Shown piece by piece: positions 9,316 through 19,952 of a stretch of DNA of 50,325 nt. The stretch lies in contig JAMCQP010000032.1 of NCBI GenBank assembly GCA_023381695.1, positions 1 through 50,325 of the forward strand, written 5' to 3'. The notes below the pieces were generated by a model. It was not told the DNA's origin. It ran no database searches and saw only the letters and a program-made list of their open reading frames with translations. Origin of the DNA: Bacillota bacterium. Its GTDB lineage: Bacteria; Bacillota; UBA5301; JAMCQP01. The translations under genes were made by a program, and so were the position numbers. How positions within the stretch are numbered: position 1 is the stretch's first letter; every line of letters starts with the position of its first letter.

Positions 9316-10312
9316 CTTTAATAATTTAAACTTCAAACCCGGTTCCGGAATGCAAAGAAATGTTATGGCGGCGGTGCGTGGCAATCAAATGCTGATGGCC
9401 CTATTCATTGCACTGTTGCTCTTTGTGATCGGTGGTTTCGTCAGTACCAACTTTTTATCGCTTACTAACATCGGCAGCATCCTTTCGATGGCGGTTTTGC
9501 TGGGTTTTGTCGCCGCAGGTCAAACGCTGGTGGTTATCTCGGGCGGAGAAGGAGTCGATCTCTCGGTTGGAGCAGCCACCTCACTGGGCGCCGTTTTGGC
9601 GGTTGAAATTATGCATGGGCAGAACAACGCCATTATTCCGGCTCTAATCTTGATTATAGCCGCCGGCGCCTTGATCGGCATTCTGAATGCCATTGGTATA
9701 ATTGTGGCGCGCGTGCCGCCGCTCGTTATGACCATGGCCATGGCCAACGTAGTAACCACCGTTCAATTAATCTATACCAATGGTACCCCCACCGGGCATC
9801 CAGCCGGGCTGGTGGCCTTAATTGGCTCTGGTCGTTTGTTGCCAGTTTTACCATGGTTGGTCGTGATCGGCATTTTGGCCATGGTCTTGATGCAGGCCTT
9901 GCTGCGCCATACCACCTATGGGTATCAATTATATGCCGTGGGCAGTAACTCTAACGCCTCTTATTTGGCCGGTGTCCGCGTCAGCTTGATCAGGGGCGGA
10001 GCGTATGTTTTGAGTGGGATGTTAAGTGCGATGGCTGGATTTTGGCTGATCGCCTACAACAATTTTGCCTTCGTAAATATGGGCGTGGCCTATACTCTGC
10101 CGTCGGTGGCAGCGGTAGTTATTGGCGGGACCTCTTTGGCCGGTGGAGGAGGTTCTTATTCGGGGACGATGATCGGGGCGATCGTTTTGACCGTATTGGG
10201 AAGTTTGTTAGTAGTCTTGCATACCGATGAAGCCGGACGACAGATCATCAATGGCGTGGTGCTTATCGCACTTTTAGCAGCTTATACTCGCCGACCGCCG
10301 ATAAGACAATGA
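9305..10312 (+). CDS. Sugar ABC transporter permease (RbsC family), second of two
   Basis: Second channel subunit, 335 aa, paralogous to the preceding gene. It shows the same family landmarks: LVVISGGEGVDLSVGA, AVGSNSNASYLAGV and VIGGTSLAGGGGSYSGT. It has a short basic/polar N-terminus followed by about eight to ten membrane segments. The start codon lies inside the end of the first permease gene. RbsC-type importers often use one permease as a homodimer; two different permeases, as here, resemble the autoinducer-2 and rhamnose-type systems. Confidence 0.92.
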   Translation: MRFNFNNLNFKPGSGMQRNVMAAVRGNQMLMALFIALLLFVIGGFVSTNFLSLTNIGSILSMAVLLGFVAAGQTLVVISGGEGVDLSVGAATSLGAVLAVEIMHGQNNAIIPALILIIAAGALIGILNAIGIIVARVPPLVMTMAMANVVTTVQLIYTNGTPTGHPAGLVALIGSGRLLPVLPWLVVIGILAMVLMQALLRHTTYGYQLYAVGSNSNASYLAGVRVSLIRGGAYVLSGMLSAMAGFWLIAYNNFAFVNMGVAYTLPSVAAVVIGGTSLAGGGGSYSGTMIGAIVLTVLGSLLVVLHTDEAGRQIINGVVLIALLAAYTRRPPIRQ

Positions 10313-10357
10313 CTAAACTAATTTAAATCAGCCGCGGGGTAAATGGGAGGGGTTACT

Positions 10358-11389
10358 ATGGCAAGGGATTTGATCCGCGTTGGCATCATCGGCGCTGGTT
10401 TTATTGGTGAAAAGCATGGCGAAGCATATGCCCAAAATTCAAGAGTTAAGGTAACGGCTGTAATTGATACACGCGGTGAAAATGCGAATCGATTAGCCGA
10501 AAAGGTTGGGGGAAAAGCCTATGGCAGCCTGGAACAGATGCTGGCCAACGAAACCATCGATGCCCTGGACGTATGTCTGCCAACCATGATGCACAAAGAG
10601 GCAGTTATTAAGGCAGTTCGGGCAGGATTGGATGTGCTGGTTGAGAAACCATTCGCCCTTAATACCGAAGACATTGATTTGATGATCGGCGCCGCCAGAG
10701 AGCAGGGCAAGCGTTTAATGGTGGCTCACGTCTGCCGGTTTATGCCGGAGTATATATTTGCAAAAGCGATTGTTGAAAAGGGCGAATTTGGCAAACCCTT
10801 GTTTTTTGGAGCCTGGCGGGAATCGGCAACACCAAATTGGAGTTGGAATAACTGGTTGCGTGATCGTCAACTGAGCGGTGGAACGATTATGGATTTATCC
10901 ATACACGATATCGATTTAAGTAACTGGCTGCTTGGAGTCCCAACGGCTTTTTACGGCCAGGAAGTCACGAAACCCGGCAAGGAAGGTCCGAGTCATGTAA
11001 TTTCGAGTTTGACATATTCCAATGGATCTATGGCGACTATTGAAGCTGGACATCTTTTGCCGGCATCGTACCCTTTTACTACTGGATATCGACTTTTGCT
11101 GGAGCAGGGGGCTATTGAATTTTATGGCCGAGAACACGAGGAAAGATTAATCAGGATTTTTTCTGATAAGGAAGTTAAAATAATCGACGTAGCTCAATTG
11201 CCAGGAGTTTCAACCACCGACCCATATGCTGAAGAGCTAAATCATTTTGTTGATTGCCTGTTAACCGGAGCGGATTTTCGGATTAGCGTTGATGAAGCAA
11301 AATTAGCAGTTTCCACGGTGCAAAAACTGAGGGAATCAATCCGGATGGGACAAAAGATTAGTATTGATGTGCCCATTCCTGGACAATAG
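10358..11389 (+). CDS. Gfo/Idh/MocA-family NAD(P)-dependent oxidoreductase
   Basis: Predicted sugar or cyclitol dehydrogenase or keto-sugar reductase, 343 aa. The N-terminal Rossmann motif GIIGAGFIGEKH lies at residues 9-20, the family's EKP motif (catalytic Lys) at 96-98, and the second-domain active-site stretch GGTIMDLSIHDIDLSNWLLG includes the likely catalytic His. GGAGGGG 5 nt upstream supports the ATG at 10358 over one at 10343. It ends the AT-rich operon. Together with the OYE-type enzyme it suggests import of an unusual sugar or inositol derivative followed by oxidation and reduction steps. The stop codon sits inside a large palindrome. Confidence 0.9.
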   Translation: MARDLIRVGIIGAGFIGEKHGEAYAQNSRVKVTAVIDTRGENANRLAEKVGGKAYGSLEQMLANETIDALDVCLPTMMHKEAVIKAVRAGLDVLVEKPFALNTEDIDLMIGAAREQGKRLMVAHVCRFMPEYIFAKAIVEKGEFGKPLFFGAWRESATPNWSWNNWLRDRQLSGGTIMDLSIHDIDLSNWLLGVPTAFYGQEVTKPGKEGPSHVISSLTYSNGSMATIEAGHLLPASYPFTTGYRLLLEQGAIEFYGREHEERLIRIFSDKEVKIIDVAQLPGVSTTDPYAEELNHFVDCLLTGADFRISVDEAKLAVSTVQKLRESIRMGQKISIDVPIPGQ

Positions 11390-11424
11390 GGATGTCGCAC
11401 CAGCTGGTGCGACATCCCTATTGT
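11383..11424. repeat. 42-bp perfect palindrome between convergent operons
   Basis: Two 21-nt arms meet without a loop base, centred between 11403 and 11404 (core CACCAGCTGGTG). The left arm covers the stop codon of the dehydrogenase gene. There is no T tract on either side, so it is not a standard intrinsic terminator, but as RNA it would form a very stable hairpin from either strand. It marks the right border of the AT-rich module. Confidence 0.85.
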
Positions 11425-11471
11425 CTGGTAAAGCATGATAATCTGGTAGCCCTTTGAAAACCAAAAGCTAC

Positions 11472-12761
11472 TTATCCCTGGGTGGTGATGCCACCGCCGG
11501 TTTTCGCCTCCGGCAGCACGGGCTTGGGCATCCTGTTCAGAATCAGCGCGCCCATGCCTGCCAGGAAGGCCATCAAGGCGGCTACGTCAAATACTGTGGT
11601 CCATCCGGCTTTCTGGGCCAGCAAGGCCGCCACATATCCCCCCAGGATTCCTCCAATGCCTTTGGCACTATAGACAAAGCCATAGTTGCTGGCTGCATAT
11701 GTGGTGCCAAACCGGTCGGCGGTAACCGATGGGAACAAGGAGAATATTTCACCCCAGGTAAACATGATAAAGAACACCAGGGCGATAAACATTACTGGAT
11801 TGTGGCCCAGGATAGGCATAAGGAAAACAAACACCGCATTTAATGTGTAGGCGATGACCATGGTTGTCTCGCGGCCAATTCTGTCGGAGACCCAACCCCA
11901 CGTGACGCGCCCCAGACCGTTGGAGAGCCGGTCCACTGTTACCGCCAGGATGACGATGCTGGAGGCGATTCCGATATCCTTGGCGAAAGGCTTCGTTTGC
12001 GCGGTGACCAGCAGCCCGCCCGTCGCCATGAAGATGAACATCAGGTAAATCAGCCAGAAGTGAGGTGTCTTGAGCATCTCCCATGGGGCAAAACCTCTCT
12101 TGCCCTCTGGCCTGGCCTTGTTTTGTGCGGCGTGAGAAGCATGGTTTGTTCCGGGAGGGTTACGCAGAATCTGGGCCACAACCAAAATCACCAGCCCCTG
12201 AAGAATCCCGGTGTATTGGAAAGCGGTGGCATACCCCTGATGTTCGAGCATCCTGCCGATGAACGGGATAAAGGGGGCCGAGCCCGCGCCAAATCCCGCC
12301 GCGATGATCCCGGACGCCAGCCCTCTCTTGTCAGGGAACCACCTGACCGCCGTGGCGATACTCCCGCCGTAGACAAAACCTGCGCCCAAACCGGCAAGAC
12401 CATAGAAGAAGTACAGGGCCGGAAGCGTCTTTACATAACCAAGCGCCGTCCAGCCGATACCCACAAGAACGCCTGCAACGGTAAAGAATACTCTGGGGCC
12501 AAAACGATCAAGCAAAAAACCTTCAATCGGTTGCGTATAAGTCTCAAACAGGATAAACAGAGTGAAACCCAACTGAACAGCGGGCAACGACCAACCAAAA
12601 GCTTGACGCAGAGGAGGAACAAACAGGGTCCACGCATACTGAAGGTTAGCAATCATCACCATGCCAAGAACCGCGAAAGTTAACTGGATCCATCTGTTCC
12701 CAAAGAAAGGGCCATAGACCTCTTTGGGATCCATTACTGAACCTTGGGTCTGTACTTGCAT
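11472..12761 (-). CDS. MFS transporter, OFA (oxalate/formate antiporter) family
   Basis: Twelve-helix major-facilitator carrier of the OFA family, 429 aa. Family features include NLQYAWTLFVPPLRQAFGW in helix 1, the DRFGPR motif between helices 2 and 3, GGSIATAVRWFPDKRGLASGI in helices 4-5, and a long cytoplasmic loop of about 30 residues in the middle. OxlT of Oxalobacter exchanges oxalate for formate. Next to an oxalate-type 2-oxoacid oxidoreductase, oxalate uptake is the likely role (inference). GGGAGGTG precedes the ATG. It lies about 290 nt downstream of the beta-subunit gene on the same strand, so it may share its transcript or have its own promoter. Confidence 0.9.
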   Translation of the reverse strand: MQVQTQGSVMDPKEVYGPFFGNRWIQLTFAVLGMVMIANLQYAWTLFVPPLRQAFGWSLPAVQLGFTLFILFETYTQPIEGFLLDRFGPRVFFTVAGVLVGIGWTALGYVKTLPALYFFYGLAGLGAGFVYGGSIATAVRWFPDKRGLASGIIAAGFGAGSAPFIPFIGRMLEHQGYATAFQYTGILQGLVILVVAQILRNPPGTNHASHAAQNKARPEGKRGFAPWEMLKTPHFWLIYLMFIFMATGGLLVTAQTKPFAKDIGIASSIVILAVTVDRLSNGLGRVTWGWVSDRIGRETTMVIAYTLNAVFVFLMPILGHNPVMFIALVFFIMFTWGEIFSLFPSVTADRFGTTYAASNYGFVYSAKGIGGILGGYVAALLAQKAGWTTVFDVAALMAFLAGMGALILNRMPKPVLPEAKTGGGITTQG

Positions 12762-13051
12762 TTAAAGCACCTCCCAAAATTGATCAGTTTCCGGCCTGTT
12801 TGAAATTGGGGTATCAAGTGCAGCGTCTTTTAAACTCTTCTTTAGCCTTTTTTATTCCCTCCTTTCGACACGCAATCTCCCCTGCCTTCCCTGGCAGGGC
12901 TGCCGGAAGATGGTAAAATATCGCAGGAGGTTCTGCCCTTACCGGCTGGCGACCGGGTTGTGCGGCACCACTAAGCAGCCACCATCAAGCACCGCGCCTA
13001 AAACCAGGTGCCCTGCACAACCCCGATCAACCTCACGCCGCCTCGCGCCGC
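12762..13051 (-). other. Spacer between the oxidoreductase beta gene and the OFA transporter
   Basis: 290 nt with no convincing gene. On the minus strand a small hairpin (12880-12886 with 12893-12899, CCCTGCC/GGCAGGG) is followed by a free Shine-Dalgarno-like AAAGGAGGG at 12857-12865 and a purine/A-rich stretch. The hairpin has no T tract. It may tune transcription or translation between the enzyme and transporter genes, but I see no recognised riboswitch. Confidence 0.3.
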
Positions 13052-15252
<2,201 letters not shown>

Positions 15253-15268
15253 CTTGGTTCACCTCTCG

Positions 15269-15598
15269 TTAGAATAGTTTTTCGAGCCGGACCACACCGT
15301 CGGGGAAATCCAGCTCGGGAACCTCAGTGATGGCCCCCACCGGACACTCTTTGGTGCAGATACCGCAACCCTTGCAGTACTTCAAGTTGACCGAAAATCC
15401 GTCCTTCCCCTCGACAATGCAGGCGTCCGGGCAATAGACCCAGCAGATCCGGCACCTGGTGCACTTGGCCTTGTCAATGACGGGCCGCATAAATCGCCAG
15501 TTGCCGGTGATCATCATCTCCTGCTCGGTGGTTGGAGCCGGCGTGATACCTGCAAAGGGCACTTCTTTGTCCTTGGGAATCTTGATCATCTTTGCCAT
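15269..15598 (-). CDS. 2-oxoacid:ferredoxin oxidoreductase delta (2[4Fe-4S] ferredoxin) subunit
   Basis: Ferredoxin-like electron-transfer subunit, 109 aa. Two cluster motifs are visible: Cys 46, 49, 52 and 56 (with a further Cys 60), and Cys 75, 78, 81 and 85, each ending in CP. The N-terminal 40 residues are typical of PorD-type delta subunits. It passes electrons from the TPP site to an external ferredoxin. In the Moorella oxalate enzyme I recall this domain as fused to the gamma domain; here it is a separate gene, 16 nt from alpha and 17-18 nt from gamma. Confidence 0.92.
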   Translation of the reverse strand: MAKMIKIPKDKEVPFAGITPAPTTEQEMMITGNWRFMRPVIDKAKCTRCRICWVYCPDACIVEGKDGFSVNLKYCKGCGICTKECPVGAITEVPELDFPDGVVRLEKLF

Positions 15599-15615
15599 CT
15601 TGCTGCCACACCTCC

Positions 15616-16239
15616 CTAAAGATTGACAACCTTGACTTCGTCATAGCCACGTTTCAGCGCCGCGGCATCCTTGACCACCTTGGCCAGGGAGTCCACTTTC
15701 GCGATACCGGCGACTTTGGCGGCGGCCCCGATGAGCGGCGCGGCTATGCCGGCGCCCATTCCAGTGGTATCCATGCCGCCTTCGTTGGACATCAGATCGA
15801 TGGTCTTCTTCCCGGCGGAGATACTATCGGCGTCCACGGTGGCGATCGCCTTCAATAAGCTCTTGTCCGGAATAAATTTGAGGATCTCTTCGGGGGAACG
15901 GTTGGTGTTGACGATCAGGTAGCCCTTCTTCATCCCGCGAAGGATATTCACACCCTTGACCAGGGTGGGCTCCACCACTACTACAATGTCGGGATGATCA
16001 TTCTCGTAGACATATTTGGTTTCAATCTCGTGATCGCTGATGCGCGCATACTTGCGCAGCGGCACATTCACCCGGTCTGGCAGGTCAACATAATTGTCGA
16101 AGGATTGGACATACTTCCCTTCCAGCGCCGCGCCAGCCGCCAGCGCGTTGGCCACATCCCGGGCCTCTTTGTCGATGATCACTCCCCGGGTCCAGACGGT
16201 AATCTCTGTAAGGGTCTTTTGGTCGGTTGCTGTAGACAA
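15616..16239 (-). CDS. 2-oxoacid:ferredoxin oxidoreductase gamma subunit
   Basis: Gamma subunit (POR_G domain), about 207 aa. It begins with the typical EITVWTRGVI... strand and contains VVVVEPTLVKGVN and VNTNRSPEEI. It helps form the assembled oxidoreductase and contacts the CoA-site region in pyruvate enzymes. An in-frame GTG at 16257 has no ribosome site, while GGAGGAGG lies 8 nt before a TTG at 16239, so I prefer TTG. It is the first gene of the operon, preceded by a strong promoter and two operator-like palindromes. The C-terminal third is Ala/Gly/Lys-rich. Confidence 0.87.
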   Translation of the reverse strand: MSTATDQKTLTEITVWTRGVIIDKEARDVANALAAGAALEGKYVQSFDNYVDLPDRVNVPLRKYARISDHEIETKYVYENDHPDIVVVVEPTLVKGVNILRGMKKGYLIVNTNRSPEEILKFIPDKSLLKAIATVDADSISAGKKTIDLMSNEGGMDTTGMGAGIAAPLIGAAAKVAGIAKVDSLAKVVKDAAALKRGYDEVKVVNL

Positions 16240-16402
16240 TCCTGATTCCTCCTCCACACGGATTTAGTTCCACGACACCTTTCCACTTGCCAAGTTGTAC
16301 CTTGAGCCACCACCCCCCTTGAGGCCCCAAACCAGGTTCAGGCCCCTTTCAAAGGACTTGGTATCCCCTACCTGACAAAGGTCCATTGGTACAGATGTCT
16401 AA

Positions 16403-16413
16403 TGGTATGACCA
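16403..16413. promoter_or_regulatory. Candidate GntR/FadR-type operator (downstream site)
   Basis: TGGTATGACCA on the plus strand (TGGTCATACCA on the minus strand) fits the FadR-subfamily pattern T-n-G-T-n3-A-C-n-A exactly. It lies about 10 nt beyond the -10 box of the oxidoreductase promoter, close to the expected transcription start. A GntR/FadR regulator gene is encoded 2.4 kb upstream in the same cluster. Binding would block transcription of the operon until the effector, perhaps oxalate or a related acid, is present (inference). Confidence 0.55.
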
Positions 16414-16418
16414 ATACG

Positions 16419-16434
16419 TGGTAAGTATACCACC
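16419..16434. promoter_or_regulatory. Second operator-like palindrome overlapping the -10 box
   Basis: GTGGTA-N4-TACCAC is a perfect 12-bp inverted repeat with a 4-nt centre that fully covers the -10 hexamer (16424-16429). Its half-sites (TGGT/ACCA) match those of the site at 16403-16413, but with wider spacing. It could be a second repressor site or an artefact of the promoter sequence. Confidence 0.45.
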
Positions 16435-16452
16435 AGAAAAATAGCCTGTCAA
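16424..16452 (-). promoter_or_regulatory. Sigma-A-type promoter of the oxidoreductase operon
   Basis: On the minus strand TTGACA (16447-16452) and TATACT (16424-16429) are separated by exactly 17 nt, a near-consensus promoter. The -35 box includes the stop codon of the CDC48-like gene, so the oxidoreductase operon has its own start rather than depending on read-through. The leader to the TTG start of the gamma gene is about 175 nt. Confidence 0.75.
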
Positions 16453-18770
16453 CGCTTTCTTCTTTTCTCATTTTCTTTTATTGCGACAACAAAATGGCGC
16501 ATCGCCACCCGGAAATCCTCCGATTCCCCTGAAAGATCCGGGCGGGTCGTTGGAAGATCCGGCCGCGCCGCCGGAAGATCTGGATGGGCGGCCACATACT
16601 CTTCGATGGCCAAAAGCGCCGCCCTCTTGCAGATGGCCTCGATATCCGCCCCTACCAGCCCTTCGGTCCGGCGGGAGAGATCTGCAAAATCCACATCACG
16701 CGCCAGGGGTCTTCCAGAGGCATGAACCTTGAAGATCTCCAATCTCTGCTGTTGGCCGGGCATCGGAAAATCCACGATATAGTCGAAACGGCCGGAGCGC
16801 AGCAGGGCGGGATCCACCAGTTCCATCCGGTTGGTGGCGCCCAGGACAACCACCCCGTCCAGATCTTGAAGGCTGTCCATGCCGTTCGCCAGCTGGCTGA
16901 CCATCCTGTCCGGCGCTCCAACCTCCGTTCCCCCACCCCGCACCGGCGCCATGGCATCGATCTCGTCGAAGAAGAGAATGCAGGGAGCAGCCTGACGAGC
17001 GGCCTTAAAAACCTGCCGGAGCGCCTTCTCCGACTCCCCCAGCCATTTTGAAAACAGGGCCGGCCCTTCCACGGTGATGAAGTTGATCTCCAGCTCTCCG
17101 GCCAATGCTTTGGCCATCAACGTCTTGCCCGTGCCGCTTGGACCGCTGAAGAGGATCCCCCGGGGCATCCCCAGTTTTGCTCTGGCAAAGAGTTGCGGAT
17201 AGCGCGTCGGCCATTCCAGCGCTCCGAGAAGCAACTTCCTTATCTCATCGAGGCCGCCCACGTCCTTCCAGCCGACATTGGGCTTTTCCGCGAAAAATTC
17301 ACGGGTGGCGGTGGGTTCAATCCCTTTAAGCGCCGTGAGAAAATGCCGGAGGGCGACTTTGATCGGCGGCGTGGCGTCATCCTTGTCCCCCTGCTGGTTT
17401 CCCTGACCGCCGTCTGAACGTCCATCACCCAGTTCCAGAAGCGGCAATAGCTCCCGCAGCGCCAGCATCCCCGCCTCCTTGCAGAGCGCCTCCAGATCCG
17501 CCCCGACAAAGCCGTGGGTGATCTGGGCGAGGCGGTCCAGATCCACATCTTCCGCCAGCGGCATCCGCATGGTATGGATCTGCAGAATCCTGAGCCGGCC
17601 GGCAGCGTTCGGCACGCTGATGGCCACCTCCCGGTCGAAGCGCCCGGGGCGGCGCAAAGCCGGATCAATCATCTCGGGCAGGTTGGTGGCCCCGATGACC
17701 ACCACGTCCCCCCGGGAAACCAGGCCGTCCATCAGGGCCAGAAGTTGCGCCACCACCCGCTTTTCCACATCACCGACGACGTCGGCCCGCTTGGGAGCAA
17801 TGGCGTCAATCTCATCCAGGAAGATGACACTTGGCGCGTTCTTGGTCGCCTCGTCAAAAACCTCCCGGAGCCTGGCCTCGCTCTCGCCGTAAAACTTGTG
17901 GATGATCTCCGGCCCGTTTACATGTATAAAATGCGCTTCCACCTCACTGGCCACCGCCCTGGCGATCAGTGTTTTGCCGGTGCCGGGCGGGCCGTACAGC
18001 AAAACGCCTTTTGGAGGGTCGATATTCAACCTGGCAAAGAACCGCGGATACCGCAGGGGAAGCTCAATCATTTCCCGGACGGTTTGCAACTCCCGTTCCA
18101 GCCCCCCGACCTGCTCGTAACTGACCCGGAATTTCGCGGTGGAAAGCTCATCCACCGGTTGCAACCGCACCTGCGTGGCCGGCGTGAAGATCACCGGTCC
18201 GTCGGGCGCGCCGCCGGCGACGGTGAAATAGTTTCCCCGCTTGCCAAAGAGGTTGACCTTGATCTTGTCCCCGACCAGCACCGGCAAGCCGGCCAGGATT
18301 CGCCCGAAATGCTCCACATTTTCAATGGACGCGGACGCCCGGTCCGCCGGGGCAATCACCAGGCTTTCCGCCGGCCGGGAAAGCACCTTCTTCACCCGAA
18401 CCTGGGCATCCAGCCCCGCCTGCGCGTTCTCCCGGATCAGGCCGTCCATCTGGATCAGCCGCCGCCCATAATATTCGGGAAAGGTTGCGGCAACCTTGGC
18501 CACCGTGGCGCGTCCGCCGGCAATCTCGACAACATCCCCCGGAAGAATGCCCAATTCCGCCATATCGTCGGGATCCAGGCGGACAATGCCCGTCTCCACG
18601 TCTTCCAGCAGCGCTTCACTGACGCGCATCACCAGCTTTGGCCCTTCCACCGCCAGGTTCTCACCCAATTCACCGATATCCTCCCGCATGGTATGATGGT
18701 TGGTATGATGGTCCAACCACGACTGGATAAAAGAAAGGCTTTCAATCGCCCTTCCGTCGTTCCCTTCCAA
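16449..18770 (-). CDS. CDC48/VAT-like AAA+ ATPase with two ATPase domains
   Basis: Archaeal/eukaryotic-style double AAA+ unfoldase, up to 773 aa. It has an N-domain (about 35-205) of the double-psi-barrel kind. D1 has Walker A GPPGTGKT at 260-267, DEID at 319-322 and RRPGRF at 373-378. D2 has GPSGTGKT at 543-550, DEID at 602-605 and KWLGESE before it. It probably remodels or unfolds proteins as a hexamer. The start is uncertain: the longest frame begins with TTG at 18770, the first ATG is at 18689, and neither has a clear ribosome site. The C-terminus contains three copies of a 21-bp tandem repeat. It follows the GntR gene by about 20 nt and precedes the oxidoreductase promoter. Confidence 0.9.
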   Translation of the reverse strand: MEGNDGRAIESLSFIQSWLDHHTNHHTMREDIGELGENLAVEGPKLVMRVSEALLEDVETGIVRLDPDDMAELGILPGDVVEIAGGRATVAKVAATFPEYYGRRLIQMDGLIRENAQAGLDAQVRVKKVLSRPAESLVIAPADRASASIENVEHFGRILAGLPVLVGDKIKVNLFGKRGNYFTVAGGAPDGPVIFTPATQVRLQPVDELSTAKFRVSYEQVGGLERELQTVREMIELPLRYPRFFARLNIDPPKGVLLYGPPGTGKTLIARAVASEVEAHFIHVNGPEIIHKFYGESEARLREVFDEATKNAPSVIFLDEIDAIAPKRADVVGDVEKRVVAQLLALMDGLVSRGDVVVIGATNLPEMIDPALRRPGRFDREVAISVPNAAGRLRILQIHTMRMPLAEDVDLDRLAQITHGFVGADLEALCKEAGMLALRELLPLLELGDGRSDGGQGNQQGDKDDATPPIKVALRHFLTALKGIEPTATREFFAEKPNVGWKDVGGLDEIRKLLLGALEWPTRYPQLFARAKLGMPRGILFSGPSGTGKTLMAKALAGELEINFITVEGPALFSKWLGESEKALRQVFKAARQAAPCILFFDEIDAMAPVRGGGTEVGAPDRMVSQLANGMDSLQDLDGVVVLGATNRMELVDPALLRSGRFDYIVDFPMPGQQQRLEIFKVHASGRPLARDVDFADLSRRTEGLVGADIEAICKRAALLAIEEYVAAHPDLPAARPDLPTTRPDLSGESEDFRVAMRHFVVAIKENEKRRKR
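16531..16593. repeat. 21-bp tandem repeat, 3 copies, in the CDC48-like gene
   Basis: Three contiguous 21-bp units (16531-16551, 16552-16572, 16573-16593), each starting G-R-AAGATC, encode the 7-residue repeat xRPDLxx near the protein C-terminus. The period keeps the reading frame. Confidence 0.85.
18690..18713. repeat. 12-bp direct repeat at the 5' end of the CDC48-like gene
   Basis: Two copies of GGTATGATGGTT/C lie in tandem and encode HHTNHHT if translation starts upstream. They contain TGGTATGA, the left half of the proposed GntR operator, so they may be regulatory if the true start is the ATG at 18689. Confidence 0.5.
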
Positions 18771-18793
18771 TCGGCCGCGTTAATTCGGTCGCA

Positions 18794-19540
18794 TTATTCG
18801 CGGGAATCCAGCCGTTCCAGGATCCCTTTTTCAATATCCTCCAGATGCGCCAGCATGGCCGACCTGGCGGCGTCGCCGTCGCCGTCCTTGATCGCCGCCA
18901 GAACCCGCCGGTGCCCCTGAAGCGATATAATCGGCCGTCCCCCAATCTGCAGGGACTTTTCACGGCTCTCCTCCAGGAGATCGGTAATCACCTTGACCAT
19001 CCGCAAGACCACTTCGTTTCTGGTGGCCGTGGCAATCGCCGCGTGAAAGGCGGTATCTTCCGCGATGGCTGTCCCGCCGTCTTCCACCTTTCTGGCCTGC
19101 TCCGCCAGGATCTCCTCCATGTCGGCAATATCTTCCGCGTTGGCCCTCTCCGCCGCAATGCGGGCGATGGCCGGCTCAAACATCTTCCGGGCGTCCAAAA
19201 GCTCGAGCATCAGATCCGCCCTGGCCACCAGCACCGAAGCCAGCGGCTGGATGATCGAATCGATGGTCACCGCCTTGACAAACCGGCCGCTGCCGTGCTT
19301 GCTCTCCACGAGCCCCATCAATTCAAGAGTCTGCAACGCCTCCCGCACCGATGTCCGGCTCACCATGAAACGTTCGGCCAGTTCGCGCTCGGGGGGTAAC
19401 TGGTCCCCCACCTTGAATTTACCTTCGGCGATAAGCTTCTGGATCTGATCCACGATATCCTGATAGATCCTGCTTCTCTTGACTGGTGTAATCACCTTTG
19501 GACCAACCCTTGCTTTTTCTTTATTAGTACTTCGCCGCAT
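18794..19540 (-). CDS. GntR-family regulator, FadR/FCD subfamily
   Basis: Transcription factor of 248 aa. A winged helix-turn-helix occupies about residues 22-90 (DQLPPERELAERFMVSRTSVREALQTLELMGLVES) with the GSGRFV wing. An all-helical FCD effector domain follows, with the typical acid/His residues for a metal-carboxylate ligand (EDTAFHAA, GHRRVLAAI, AHLEDIE). FCD regulators usually sense small organic acids, which suits control of an oxalate pathway. The ATG at 19540 has AGGAAGG about 11 nt upstream; longer frames would run into the SRP RNA and are rejected. The downstream CDC48-like gene starts about 20 nt after its stop. Confidence 0.9.
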   Translation of the reverse strand: MRRSTNKEKARVGPKVITPVKRSRIYQDIVDQIQKLIAEGKFKVGDQLPPERELAERFMVSRTSVREALQTLELMGLVESKHGSGRFVKAVTIDSIIQPLASVLVARADLMLELLDARKMFEPAIARIAAERANAEDIADMEEILAEQARKVEDGGTAIAEDTAFHAAIATATRNEVVLRMVKVITDLLEESREKSLQIGGRPIISLQGHRRVLAAIKDGDGDAARSAMLAHLEDIEKGILERLDSRE

Positions 19541-19574
19541 CGTGTAATTTTCCTTCCTGAGGCAAGAAATGGTC

Positions 19575-19606
19575 AAAAAACCAAAAGCAGGCCCCCACCA
19601 GCCTGC
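19575..19606 (-). terminator. Intrinsic terminator of the tRNA-Ser/SRP RNA transcript
   Basis: On the minus strand GCAGGC and GCCTGC (19601-19606 and 19587-19592) enclose an 8-nt loop and are followed by TTTTGGTTTTTT. It lies about 25 nt beyond the SRP RNA 3' end and just ahead of the GntR gene. Confidence 0.8.
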
Positions 19607-19629
19607 CCATACCCACACCGTTATAAAAA

Positions 19630-19901
19630 TTCGCCGTGCACCCACCGTCGATAACCTCTTCCGGGCGTTACCCGGGCAGTTAACTCCGATCAGGCAACCT
19701 CGCGGCACACAGGGTGATTTGCTTACCGCTGCTTCCTTCCGGACCTGACGGGGTTCACAAAGCCCTGTTGCGCAAGACCCAATCCTCCTCGCCACTTACC
19801 CAGGCCGGACCCCACAAGAGGGCACCTTGGGCGGGAATTCGACCCCGCTATAGCGGATTGCGGGTACAAGGCACCGCTACCTCCCCATCTAGCACGGCAA
19901 A
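19630..19901 (-). ncRNA. ffs: Signal recognition particle RNA, large bacterial type with Alu domain
   Basis: RNA of the co-translational targeting particle, about 270 nt, the size of the Bacillus scRNA. The Alu-domain consensus GGGGAGGTAGCGGTGCC appears just after the 5' end. The S-domain apical segment GGTCCGGAAGGAAGCAGC (Ffh-binding loop) lies at 19728-19745. GCCGTGC near the 5' end (19892-19898) pairs with GCACGGC near the 3' end (19633-19639), closing the terminal helix. Ends are set from this helix and may be off by some bases. The long form is typical of Firmicutes and archaea, and argues against a proteobacterial host. Confidence 0.95.
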
Positions 19902-19952
19902 AACCAAAACTTTTCAGGCTTCGTCACCAAACACAATCCATCAAAAACCTGA

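Noticed and set aside
17514..18920. Long plus-strand open frame of 468 codons opposite the CDC48-like gene
   Set aside because: It is an antisense shadow of a GC-rich gene. It has no family motifs, and the minus-strand frame has clear AAA+ motifs over the whole span.
19570..19583. TGGT-N6-ACCA as GntR autoregulatory operator
   Set aside because: It mostly coincides with the T tract of the SRP terminator, which explains the sequence; spacing differs from the FadR consensus.
19541..19795. N-terminal extension of the GntR gene to a start at 19795
   Set aside because: It would run through the SRP RNA and its terminator. The ATG at 19540 with AGGAAGG begins at the expected place.
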